Of a stretch of DNA of 64,000 bases, positions 24,713 through 35,671 are shown piece after piece (within the stretch, counting starts at the first letter, position 1; each line of letters starts with the position of its first letter). The notes beneath the pieces are model-generated. The model did not search any database and was not told the DNA's origin. It saw nothing but the letters and a program-made list of their open reading frames with translations. Position numbers and translations under genes: made by a program. The DNA is from Terebella lapidaria (taxonomy: Eukaryota; Annelida; Polychaeta; Terebellida; Terebellidae): assembly GCA_949152475.1 (NCBI GenBank), contig OX424561.1, positions 8,308,001-8,372,000 on the forward strand, read 5' to 3'.

Positions 24713-25237
24713 GTGCCTCAATAGGACATGAGAAAATTTTCGAGCAATCTTTATTTCGTATGGACGAATTAATATTTCATCTAGACGAATTAGTATTTCG
24801 TCTTGACGGATTATGATGCATATAGTATGTTAGATCCATGGAATGAGATACATGGCAAGCTTTATTCCGTCCCAACGAATTACTAATTTGTTTCGACGAA
24901 TTATCAAGCATCATAGTCTCCACGATTTATTGCATGAGTATACGATCGAAGTGAGCGTGCCCCAATCCAGAGATGAGGTGCTATCTGGGGCTTTTGAGTG
25001 GGCGAATAGGGTTCTATTCCGGGTTTAATTGTGGTCAACTGGCGCTATTTAGAGCACCGAAGGTCCAATTAAAGCGAGCGTAGGGACACAGTACATGCGA
25101 AAGGAGAGGGAGCTGTTCTTCCCCTCAGATACACATTATTCGTCCAGACGAAATATTAACTCGTCCAGTCGAAACACTAATTCGTCGGGACGAAATAAAG
25201 GTTCCGAAATAATTTTCTCATGTTCTATAAGGGGCAC
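24713..25237. mobile_element. Element C: TIR element with ATTTCGTCNNGACGAATTA arrays
   Basis: The ends are GTGCC...ACATGAGAAAATT and its reverse complement (AATTTTCTCATGT...GGCAC). Both inverted ends run into arrays of a ~20-bp near-palindrome, ATTTCGTCNNGACGAATTA. There are five units on the left (24748-24905) and three on the right in mirrored position (25136-25200). The centre (about 24910-25130) is unique. I see no clear target duplication, although TATAC occurs just outside both ends. A minus-strand frame through the right array encodes an RLDE-type repeat, which is only the array read as protein. Confidence 0.75.
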
Positions 25238-25339
25238 CGTATACAGGTGCATGAAAATGTATAATGTAATGAATATTTTTCTTTCCTTTATATTATATAT
25301 CTTGCCAGTATGCTTCAAGATGAATCATAGTTATGCTCA

Positions 25340-25546
25340 TTGTACCGGAAATTCATAGTCGAAGTACAGTCTCTGACTTCCAAACTGCTTGAGCAGAGAT
25401 ATGCAATGTTTAGACTGAGGGCGACATTCAAGAAATGTTATGGTCCGCACAATGATCTGGTTGAACATGTTGCAGGTTACACCAAGCCACACATATGTCA
25501 CACATATGATGGAAGATATCCCGTCCTTGTAATTTTGTGCATATAA
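25340..25546 (+). pseudogene. Possible retroelement ORF C-terminal fragment
   Basis: A 68-aa frame reads YRKFIVEVQSLTSKLLEQRY followed by RLRATFKKCYGPHNDLVEHV. The pattern, a helix with LL-x-[QG]-Y followed by a TFKK-[CF]-YG-x-[HY]-x-x-LV stretch, resembles the tail found at the end of many reverse-transcriptase ORFs in invertebrates. That resemblance is from memory, not from a search. No reverse transcriptase core lies next to it. It is treated as an isolated fossil fragment and could be chance. Confidence 0.3.
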
Positions 25547-25689
25547 TATATTTGCGTCTCGATTTACCGGTGTGGATAACGCAGCGGGTGTCGCAAGCGG
25601 GGCTGGAGATAACTACTCTCCCAAAGCATATGATTCTGATCTCACACTCAGATCGCTAGACGTATATGATATCTACATGGTTTTGACTG

Positions 25690-26050
25690 TTCTTGCACGT
25701 ATTCAGTCTTGGTATATGAACTGGCCTGTTTGTTGGTATTCCTTCGAGCTTTCATGAGTTTTCCTTGGGATTAATCCCGTGGTATATATGAAAGTATCGA
25801 CTTTGTACGGACTGAACTGGGATAAAATGTTGAAATGAATAACATCGCCTGTAAGTTGAAGTTCATATATATGTGAAAATCAATTCTATTATTATATCAC
25901 TTGCCAGTCAGTTGGCCACATAGTACACAAAACCTCAAGTTATCACAATCATGGCTCTAATTATGCCGATAAGGTGGTATTAGTGAATAAACAAAAATTT
26001 CAAGACATCCCAAATAATTGTGGTTTTGGAAAGGCAAGTTTACATGTATT
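25690..26050 (+). repeat. Tandem segmental duplication, truncated unit U5
   Basis: GGACTGAACTGGGATAAAAT and the following 150 bp (GTGAAAATCAATTCTATTAT, GCCAGTCAGTTGGCCACA, CTCTAATTATGCC) match the start of U3 (13195) and U4 (18537). Homology stops near 26050. Confidence 0.6.
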
Positions 26051-26199
26051 CATTCAAAAAAATAAAAACCATATATGGCGGGGCTTCCCTGTGAAATAAT
26101 CTACATTCAAAAAGTTATGTCAGATTTCACAGTTGCCGGAAGATTGACATTGTTTTCAGTTACTGATCGCATAAGTGTCAATTTATTTTTTGTCTTCTA

Positions 26200-26600
26200 T
26201 TAAGACTAATTTGTTTTCAAAAAGTTTACGATTTTGTATATGTTGTACAAAAAAGCACTATGAATCGGATTATCAAGACAAAATAGGGGTCATGGGGGAA
26301 AATTGAGGTGTTTGATGTCAAGATATATCTGGTGATCAGGTGTTTTTCCCATAGTTTTTTGCCCATTTCCATTGCTAGTCAGGGACATCGTATCCATTTT
26401 TTTCTTTCTATCACTGCTAATTTTTTCAAGAAATGTCTAGATTTGGTGTATTTTGTAGCCAGGAACACAAAGATTTTGATTATGAAGAAAAAATTGGGGG
26501 TCACGGGGGAAATTGTGGTGGTTGGAGCCAAAATATCTGGTGGTCGTGTGTTTTCACCTGTGTATCCATGTGCGTTAAATCTGTGTTATTGAATGTTTGG
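26200..26600 (+). repeat. Two-copy tandem duplication, period about 210 bp
   Basis: GGGGTCATGGGGGAAAATTG at about 26286 recurs as GGGGTCACGGGGGAAATTG at about 26496. Both are followed by ATATCTGGTG[AG]TC and a GTGTTTT segment. The open frames across it look incidental. Confidence 0.6.
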
Positions 26601-27616
26601 AAGCAAACAATTTCTCACGATTAATTTCAAGGTTAAGTTAACAGTGTATACCACAGTTAATAATTTAGGATGCATGTTTACCAGTACAATGGATGTTGCT
26701 ATGACAACCGATGTTGGTACTGTAATACTATAACCATGAATATCAATTACTAAACCACACGGTGATATTGGCGAAGAATGTAAGCTTCCTTTTCGTGACA
26801 TCAACGGCGAATAGATCTATATTCCAAATCAGTACCCGAATCAATCAATACAGAGGGTAGAAACCACTTTTCTATGACTGATGGTGCTGTTGTCTATGCA
26901 TATACAGAAAAAAAGAGTAAAATATGCTCATCACTATGACTAGTTTATTGTTTAGCATGTATATCATTATTAGCTAATTTAGCATGCTTCAAATACATGT
27001 TTCTGCCCATAGCAACATGATCGAATCTTCGATTTCATTTTATGCTGTATTAGTACTCTGCCTGTCATATTTTATCACGTCTGTTCAAATTTTCATTCAA
27101 GTTCAAGATATAGCATGCGTACGGAACAAGCGGGAAACTACATTGGTCAATTATCATCAAATTTGCACAAATGTGTAATTTAAAACAGTACAACATGGAT
27201 GCAACCACACAATTATTAGCCCTAAAGCAGCTAGAGCCAACAATTTTATCATGATATTACTGGAGTTTGACCACCAAAATGGTCCAAAGTGTTCGGAAAA
27301 GCAAGCATGCAGAACATTGCCGTACTAGAACATCGTTGTCACGCTTGATTGAGCATGCGCGTTATGATGCGCACAGCGTACTCACTCATACCACCTTACA
27401 TCGCACATGGACATTATACTGGTCCAATACACGTCTCAACCCTGACGTCTTGCATCACGAGAGCATATTCCTGTTAGTCTTTATATAATGTTCAGTTTTT
27501 CGTTTTTCGGTAAACCAGTTTTCACAGCATCATTTATCAATTTTGAACAACTCGAAGCCTTTTGGCCTGTCATTGGGTATTTACGTAATTTGTCATGCAT
27601 CTATTTCACACATTTT
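26600..27616. other. Unassigned non-coding DNA
   Basis: No gene, hairpin or repeat family was recognised. The 73-aa frame at 27267-27488 has no motif. Confidence 0.45.
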
Positions 27617-28506
27617 TAGATCACTTTTTTGGTTGGACTTGCCATGGCGTTGCATTCGTCTTCCTGAGTCAACATCATCATAGTTAAAGTTTACGATCGA
27701 AATTTTAAACAAAAATACTGCAAATGTTGCAAAAGCTAGTTATTTTTGAGTATTTTTCGCTTTTTTTCAAAATGGCTGCAACTTTAAAAAAAACAGCTAA
27801 TTTTGGAATTCGACTGTCGTTTTCTCAAAATCTGTTCAGTAAATTTTTTCTTATTGGTGCATAAGACTCCTCATACGTTTTCCTGTGATGTGTATAAGTT
27901 TCGTTACCCTTGAATTGCCTGTCTGCGTGTGGCGGCCATTTGATTTTTCGAGGGATCAAGTCACTATTTGTTTTGAGGCATTTTCAGCGTCACGTTTTTT
28001 GTTCCCGCATTGAAAAGTTTTTTTGGACTTTTTTTGTTGAAAAATGATATTTTTACTTTGAGATCTCTCGAAATCTGTTTAGTTTTCTGTAACTGCTGAA
28101 TAAGACTCCCCAAAAGTACCGTTGTGATGTAAGTTTTGTTGTTCTTGAACTGGTAGTCTGAATGCGGCGGCAATTTTGATTATCTGCCGGGTCGGCGAAA
28201 AAAAGTTTGGTCCGGAAATAATTCACTATCTGTTTTGAGGCACACTTAAGCCATATTTTTAAACTACATGTAATAGGAGCAGTGTGTATTGTACTCCCAG
28301 AATGCATGGAGATAGAGCTTAGTTATTGTCGCATTCAAATAGGAAGTTAGTTGAAGATTTGATTGGTAACCTTGACTTTGACCTTGATGACATTGGGTCG
28401 AAATGCTCATTTTGTCGAAAAAAATACCACTTCCGACTTTGACTGCTTACCACTACATTGGCCGACATTTCTCCGGTAAACTTTTGGACTTGGGATAATT
28501 TTTAGG
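27616..28506 (+). mobile_element. R2 repeat, degraded copy
   Basis: The left end (TTTTTAGATCACTTTTTTGG, then TGCCATGGCGTTGCATTCGTC) and right end (TTTCTCCGGTAAACTTTTGG, then CTTGGGATAATTTTTA) are diverged R2 ends. Two internal modules with GTGTATAAGTTTCGTTACCC and CTTGAATTG/CTTGAACTG match the 15401 copy. This is the most diverged full-length copy. Confidence 0.7.
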
Positions 28507-28564
28507 AGCTTGTTGGGTAGTTGTGCCCTGATCCAATCTGGCGTAGAAAAATAATATCACACTC

Positions 28565-29060
28565 TCAGTTCACCAAACGAAATGAAACTCGACATCTCGC
28601 CAAGGGCGCAAACCAACTTTTTTGGTGACCCCCCTAACTTTGGGACAACTTTGTTTTTTGTGGGAGATATAATGTTTATGTGTGTGGAATTGATGCTAAA
28701 AAGCCATCAGATGAAACCAAATACCACCATTTATCATGTGTGGCGCAACCACTTTGTCGCGACCCCCCCCCCCCCCCTCAACTTTTGGGGTGACCCCCTC
28801 CCCCCCAACTTTGGGACAATTGTTTTTTGTGGGAGATATAATGTTATATGTGTGTGGAATTAATGCTAAAAAGCCATCAGATGAAACCAAATATCACCAT
28901 TTATCATGTGTATTTCCATTTTTTAAGGGGGCATGCCCCAAGATCATCCTATAGTGTTGCTTCGCCCCTTCGTGGCTCGCGTTAGAAAATCATGTTTTAT
29001 CCAAACATTGGACCACCCCCCCCCCCCCCACCCCCACCCCAACTTTTACACCGTGGTTGC
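28565..29060. repeat. Tandem duplication (about 171 bp) with poly-C tracts
   Basis: AACTTTGGGACAA at about 28636 recurs at about 28807. Both are followed by TTTTTTGTGGGAGATATAAT and GCTAAAAAGCCATCAGATGA. Long C runs precede the second copy. A related end with C-rich CACCCCAACTTTTACACCG lies at about 29010-29060. Confidence 0.8.
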
Positions 29061-30050
29061 GCCCCTGCATCTCGCCACTTGCAGCTAAATATTTTCAATA
29101 GTGCGTATGCCATCTCCTTTATATGGCCTCACGTACTCTCATGCTCAGCCACATGCATCATCACAAGTTCTTTTCGTTCATTAAAGGGACTCTACTAGCA
29201 GTATGGGGCCTCGCGACATTATATTCATGTTAATTCTTATAATAATTTCGTGATTTCACAATAAGCTAGAATGTTCACTGAAATAATTCTTTTGTTGAGA
29301 GTATTACCATGAATTAATATACTTTATCTTAATAAAACCTTTTTCCCCACTGATTCATAAAAATCAATTGCTGTGTAAATGTTTCGTTCGAAATCATAAC
29401 GGATTCTGCGAATATACCAGCAAGGAGTCCAATTTTATGAGGCCGGGAATCTAGGCCTGAAATACATTACATTATATACATTACATGTTAGCATTACATT
29501 TGGATGGGTATATAACAAATTTCACTATAGTTTAATTAGATTTGTGCAAGAAATTTCTCTTTTTACGTATTTTGTGGCCTAAAGCACTGCGTGTTTTATG
29601 CCGTCGCAAATACCGGAAACGTCAGCTTGCGAAGCGCTTCAACTTTCCCATGCTATTTCCATGCTTCAACTTCGTCATGCTATAAGGAGACCTTCTGACT
29701 GCATTATTACAGTATAGTGTGGCCGAGGCCGTACGATAATACATGTACAGTATTTTATTTCACAAAACTGATTATATCATTCAGTTTTGAATGATATTTA
29801 TGGAAACAAAATAGGAACGCATGGGTTCCATTGTTCATATGCTATTTTAGGATATCGTGGTTATAATTTCTACACACATTTCGAGAATATTTCTGCAATA
29901 TGATACCCAGTGTGTGATACAAACTGTAAACGATCTAATTTGTCAGACGTTTAAACAGCCATTATTTCGACAGGCCTCGTTGCCTTCTGACCCACGAATT
30001 AAGTTTACATTCCAAGGTACGACCTTTATACTGCTATAATGTGAGAGAAG
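29060..30050. other. Unassigned non-coding DNA
   Basis: No gene or repeat was recognised. A slightly GC-richer patch near 29590-29650 has no clear function. Confidence 0.4.
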
Positions 30051-30870
30051 ACATTTGTGCTGTCTGCATGGTATGAAGGAGCTGCGGTATGGTTTGTGTT
30101 AGTCGCGATGTGTCTATTAGAGCCCTCGGGTATAGCATGTCTTCGCTGGAGTAGGGCTGAGATCACCGGGACTTGGTCACACAGCGACTGTGGGCGCGCT
30201 ATCATTGGTCACGTGTTCATACAGGGAGTATACGATAGTCCGCGCACATTATCGTCCAGATCCATGGAGGAAAGAAATAGCAACTAATAAGTGATCAAAA
30301 AACCTTGGTATTCAGGGAAATGCAGGGTCTGGATTTGCAGAATAACGAACTGATAGCCGAATCTGAATGATTAGTGCACAAACACGGTTTATCGCTTGTG
30401 ACTTTCATCGCGTTCCTATCTATTGGGTGTAAGAAATAAATAGGACTGTTCGATATTCGAGGTATTCACGATAAATCTGTTGATTGTGAATTTTCCGAAC
30501 ATGGATGATTTAACAATGACCGGAAACAGGGAGATTAATTAAACGACCATCGGCCGGGGGTTTTCCAAGCAAATGACACGAAGAAAAATCGGTACTTCCT
30601 GTATCAGATACACTCAAAGACGAGGTAAGTCATTCCTAAGAGGTATCTGTCATAAATCTATATCTTCTCTTGCATATTTGAGAGCATTTCACGTTGTCCG
30701 TCCGAGAAGCACTGGCGGAAGTCCAGAAGCACTTTGACCGCCTTGCAGCTGCTGCACCCTAGCGTGCGGTCCGGGTGATCGAGTATCAGATTGTGCTAAT
30801 TTAACCCATCTCACGCCTTCAGAGGTCATTAAATGTAAGTCCCGCGAAGGAACATCGGCACATATTAGCT
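30050..30870 (+). promoter_or_regulatory. GC-richer region, possible upstream promoter or 5' UTR exon
   Basis: Base composition rises above the surroundings at 30080-30290 and 30680-30860. CATTGGTCACGTG (an inverted CCAAT box next to an E-box) lies near 30203-30215. A consensus splice donor, GAG|GTAAGT, lies at about 30623. This could be an upstream promoter and non-coding first exon of GPA2, which starts 5 kb further on. It could also belong to a gene not seen. Nothing here proves transcription. Confidence 0.2.
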
Positions 30871-32555
30871 ACGATGACGGTACAATTGGCGCTGCTTTTT
30901 TGTGTACTTTCCGTTGCTGTTGAGCTGTCAGCCGTGTGTTTATTTTACTTATAATTAGACGAAAAAAGTTATTTTAACATTGCTAATAAGCCCGTTAGTG
31001 CACTAAAAATTTGTACATTACGTGGAACATTTATTTATTTTTCTTGATGTTAATAATAATAAAACTACTGCAACAATTGAAACAGTTACTTCGCCGTCAC
31101 ATAGGCAATGTGTTACCCAAGTGACATGTTTCAGTCTCGTTGGATGGGAGGGGGTTGTTGAATGGAAATCCAGAACTGACAATAAGTTGATAAAACAATT
31201 GTGTTCGATTAAAATAGGTCGCAATTTTCACAATTCGTGCGCACAACTCATGCCGCACATGTGCCATACAACTTTTGATATGTCAAGATCACGTCGTGGG
31301 TGGTCTGTTTGTAAGCTGATGTATCGATTATTCTCGCCACACGAATCTGGAGGGTCTAAACATTTCGCTTTTTAAAACTGAAGTGGCACCTTGAGGTTCA
31401 CTATAATCAGTGTGAATGTGTGGTTTATATTCCAAATTTGAAGGCGGGATTGGTTTCTGTCTAAGATCTAGTTGCAGAGCGTTCCAGTATATTAGCTATT
31501 CATCACATTACAATCAAGTATCAACTTTGACTGTGTCATGATAAATTTACATGTATGTTATCGACTGTAAATAGAACAAAAATATACGAGTATTTTCCAA
31601 GAAAACCATGAAACAGATTAGGTAATATCACATCCCTCATGTATTGATACGTGTGGGCCGGTAGTGGGCACGATGCCTACAGACATTAGGGGTACGTGGT
31701 TTAAGGGTAATCTCGAAGGAGGGGGCGGCATGGAGTCTTGGAAGTTGACGCACGAGACCCAATGCACGTGGGTGTCAAGAGCACAGACTATGTATCCTCT
31801 CACGACTGGAACCAAAATGCCCCACGTCTAAGCATTTCGGATTTGTTCTGTCCATCACAATCAGGCATTTACAGGTTTGTAACGAGGCACAATTGTACTT
31901 TCATAGATTCAAGTAATGCTATTTCCAAGCGTAGTTTATTTTGGCAGGCTATTTACTGTGTATGCATGCATCATATTACATATTTCCCTCATTTCGTGGA
32001 TAACAACATTGAAAAAATGGACATCGACAGAAGCGATTAATAGTTCTGAATTCTATATTAGAAGGGGAGATGGTAAGAAACAACTTTACATGCGGAACAA
32101 AACGCAACCAGGAAAGAAAGAAAGGAACAGAATTAGTCCCGAGATGTGAGGAAGTTTCCCGAGGAAGCGTGTTGCAGACAATGACAAAGCAACTGGAGAA
32201 ATATTGAGCGCGCTGAGTCTGAGCTGCTTAACTGACGCAGACAAGAATAATCCATTGAACTCACCGATGTCAGAGAAGGGGGTAAACGCGTGGGCATTTC
32301 GTTAATTGACGTCTTTGATGAATTAAAGCAATTCTGTATTCAGAAGTACAATGTATTAGCACTGAAAAGACCTAAAAAGGTAGCACTGGAGTGAAACCTG
32401 AAGGCAATATTACGACCTTTTCTCGAGGTTCAGTGCGTATGATGCAGGAGGAATGACAAGTGTGTTGGAACAGGCAAGGGTATGCACTTTTCTTATGGAC
32501 GTAGTGACACTACTACAAATTCCTTTCATATCATAGTGCGAATTGTATGAATTAT
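30870..32555. other. Unassigned non-coding DNA
   Basis: Open frames of 100-117 codons occur here (31022-31375 and 31738-32040, + strand), each overlapped by a minus-strand frame. They have no domain signature, so I do not call genes. Confidence 0.4.
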
Positions 32556-33030
32556 GTAAGTATCAACCCATAATACTACCAATGCAACCAGATTTTGATG
32601 ACGACATTAGCAAACCTGAAATACAACATTTTGGTATAGAAACAAGCCCAACCAAATAGTTTATCCACAGACAACCTGGCATCATCAGGGGCAGGCAGTT
32701 TGTGAAACGTTGTTGTTTCTAATGTACACCTGATGGAATTAGTATACAACTGCCCGACAACCTATCGAAACAGTTTAGAAAAACAAACCAACCCCATGGA
32801 ATATATGTTATTGTATGACAAGTGCATGAAAACCCAATCACAAGCCAAAAGGCTACTGATTATATGGGGACAGATTAAACGTCCACCAGCTGTGACACCG
32901 GCTCAGTGGTATGAACGTAGGTAATAACCTATGAACACCAATGCAACCAGATTTTGATGATGCCAATACGCGCAAACCTAAATTTCAACATTTTGGAATA
33001 GAAACAAAGACCAATTAGTTAATCAAAATA
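32555..33030 (-). repeat. R1 repeat, about 1.3 units in tandem
   Basis: AATGCAACCAGATTTTGATGA occurs at about 32580 and again at about 32940, a 359-bp period. A complete reverse-complement unit lies between them, including GGGGACAGATTAAACGTCC and GTGACACCGGCTCAGTGGTA. This independently confirms the period seen at 12285. Confidence 0.9.
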
Positions 33031-34690
33031 TATACTGGTATGTATATTTGATACCGAAAACTTTTCTGTGTGTTTTTATATTTTTGCCAACAACTTAGTG
33101 ACGACTCCATTCAGCAGCAAGTAGTATTATTCTGTTCGAAGAGTTAGCTCTATAAGAAACACTACTTATTCTTCAGGTAAGTAAACAGACATATAGCCGG
33201 ACAGGATCCGCCTTTGAATTATGTAGTATTTCATGTAAATGAAGTATTTATTTCAAGGCATTCCAACACTAGTTACTAATAAGTCAAGCGATAATGTTTA
33301 TACATAAATTATTTTCCCACAATATGAACTGTAGAATGATGTATACCAGTGAAATTACTTTGATAATAGTGTAATCTGTACATTCTTCAAATGTTACATT
33401 ACATGTAATGCGATATGAAAATCTTGTGCAGCAATTAGGTGGTATGCATGACTTCGAACAGTTATACAAACATTGGGGCGGTTCCGTCAGACAGCATCCG
33501 ACTACTGCAGAGGCAGTCTGGTAAACGCTTCATTAAGTTTTGTGTTAAAAAGATGTGGTATATGGTGCAAAAATAGGACAGTGTCGTTAACGCATATAAC
33601 ATAACCGCAAAATATGTATGACTTAGTTGCGTTTAGCACATCATCCAAGGTGTGGAATTCAACACGTGTCTAATTCTAATTTAACATTATGACCTTGCCT
33701 TCTGATGGAGGCGAGTTAGTGATTTTGTATGTAACAACTTAGCCAAGACACTGACAAATCCATTTCACATATTAGCGTTTTTCTTTGTTTGAAACAAAGT
33801 TGGGGAATCATGATTGGGGACAACAAACCATGCAATGTTGTTCTTCTGTGGGCCAAGTACCGGTACATTGCACTGTCAGCGATGGTAATTCGTCGACTAG
33901 TATTACGCATGCGACAAGTCATAATTTCATATGATACATGGATAATTCGATCCGTGGAATGATCTATGAAAACATTACTAGGAGAGACTTGTGACGCATG
34001 AAATTTTGACAGTTTCAAAATTATTATAATTTTATTATGCGTATCTCTATACGTATTCATAGTTACCATCTTTTCCCGGTCTGGGGATTTTGTCTGGTTA
34101 ACATTCTGAACAAATTTTTACTATTACTTCGTCACGTCCAAACTTATTTATTTCGACAGGCATCAGTCGAAATGTCATTTTCAAATCTGCTGTATCAATT
34201 TATGAAGTAAAAACGAGCTTGACGTTCTGAGTGCTGAGGGAATATTTTCCAGATTACTTCACTGGTTTTGTTGATGTTTTGTTGTGTAGCATTACAAATT
34301 GCATCAAAAACTTTTCAAATGATGTGCGTGTATATTTGCGTGACGTTGGTCGTGATGGAAGCAATAATTAGGACACGGTGCTGCCTAATTACTCGCGTGG
34401 TTGGACCTCACAAATATTATATGACGCCACATATTCTTAAAATACCATACACAATACACAGCAATTTTATATTGGTAAAATAGCAAAGTTTACATAGGAA
34501 CCATCAAAACAGAGACCTAGCAGAGTATAGCAATATATGGTACATTTAATTGGACAGAAGTAATTTACATGGCTGTCTACTTTATTATCAATTAATAATA
34601 TCGGGTCTATTGAGCATCTTCAATGAACATTTATAAATTGGCCACATGCCGTATTTTGTCTATTATAAGTGGGCGTATGTTTATTTCTGT
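33030..34690. other. Unassigned non-coding DNA
   Basis: No gene or repeat was recognised. The 117-aa minus-strand frame at 33716-34069 shows no motif. Confidence 0.4.
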
Positions 34691-35537
34691 ACGTGAGGTG
34701 CTATATGTCGTGCGTCGAGAGATCTTGAGTTTTTGCTGAGCAGCCGCCCATTGTGTATCAATAAACACTGCGAGACTGTCTGGAAGCCAGTACATAGTTG
34801 CAGATAATGCGTATCTCTGCTATGTGGAGTGGGATCCCATTGTACTAGTCCAGTCCGAGTACACGAGGAAAAGTTTCGGTATCTAAGAAAAAAAAAAACT
34901 CTGAAAACATTTTCCCAGTATTGCTGAGTCTGCGGATATTATGGCTTGTTATTATGGCATAAAAACCGCACTTTCTCATCCCGGTTGCTACGTGGGATTA
35001 GGATACGATGCTTTGATGGCTTAAGGAAGGAAGATGACTTTACGTGATGAAAGCAAATGGACATTATGAATGCAAATCAACACGAATTGGTTTCTCTGCG
35101 TCATTATTGTGTATTGCACAATAACGAGTTGTAGTGGGGGGTAGACTCCGCCCTAGGTGTTCACTCATGTAAGTCTTCATGTGATGCCTTCATTTGCCGC
35201 CTCGCCAAATTTTATTATGCATATCTTGGACATTAATATCGAGAACTCAGCTCTGAAGACTATTGGCTCGTAGATGGCTTTACAATGCAATTTATCAAAT
35301 ACTCCACGTGGATGATACATCAATAAACACCTCACAGAAGTAAGTGATGGACACGAGAATGGTCGGAAGGGAGATTTGGCTGCTGAGTGATTGTAGTTGT
35401 GTCAAAATATAGTCTGCTACCAGTAATGTGAACGATGGTGCCTAACAGCAAAGGTTAATGCACCGATCCGCAGCGTATCACGAACTCCAGCGATTCTTTA
35501 CATGGTATATGTACGTGTACGTTATTTTTCTCTGCAG
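34690..35537 (+). promoter_or_regulatory. Candidate GPA2 promoter and 5' UTR
   Basis: A TATA-like GGCATAAAAACCGC lies near 34957-34970. A consensus octamer, ATGCAAAT, is at 35070-35077. A GTAAGTC splice donor is at about 35169, and an AA|GTAAGTG donor is at about 35340. Either donor could join to the acceptor TTTTCTCTGCAG that ends at 35537, just before the GPA2 start codon. This placement is inference; no transcript evidence is available. Confidence 0.25.
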
Positions 35538-35547
35538 GGGGACTGTT

Positions 35548-35671
35548 ATGAAGCTTTCAGCGATCTTCGCACATATTATGAGGATATTGCTGGCTCTGCT
35601 GTACATGCTCCACACTATGATACCTACCGTCTCGTCTCACTCCTGGGAACGGCCCGGCTGTACCATGCTCG
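35548..35671 (+). CDS. GPA2: GPA2 coding exon 1
   Basis: It encodes the signal peptide and the first cysteine (SWERPGCTML). The acceptor TTTTCTCTGCAG ends at 35537, ten bases before the chosen ATG. The donor is CTCG|GTCAGT at 35671/35672, leaving phase 1. The frame is also open upstream to 35458, but the acceptor argues that the upstream part is intronic. Confidence 0.88.

Noticed and set aside
28582-29198. Proline-rich frames around 28.6-29.2 kb
   Set aside because: They come from poly-C tracts in a duplicated repeat.
31018-31375. 117-aa + frame with a minus-strand partner
   Set aside because: Both strands are open over the same bases and no motif is visible, so I treat it as chance.
31738-32040. 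100-aa + frame upstream of GPA2
   Set aside because: No signal, domain or splice evidence, and it is overlapped on the other strand.
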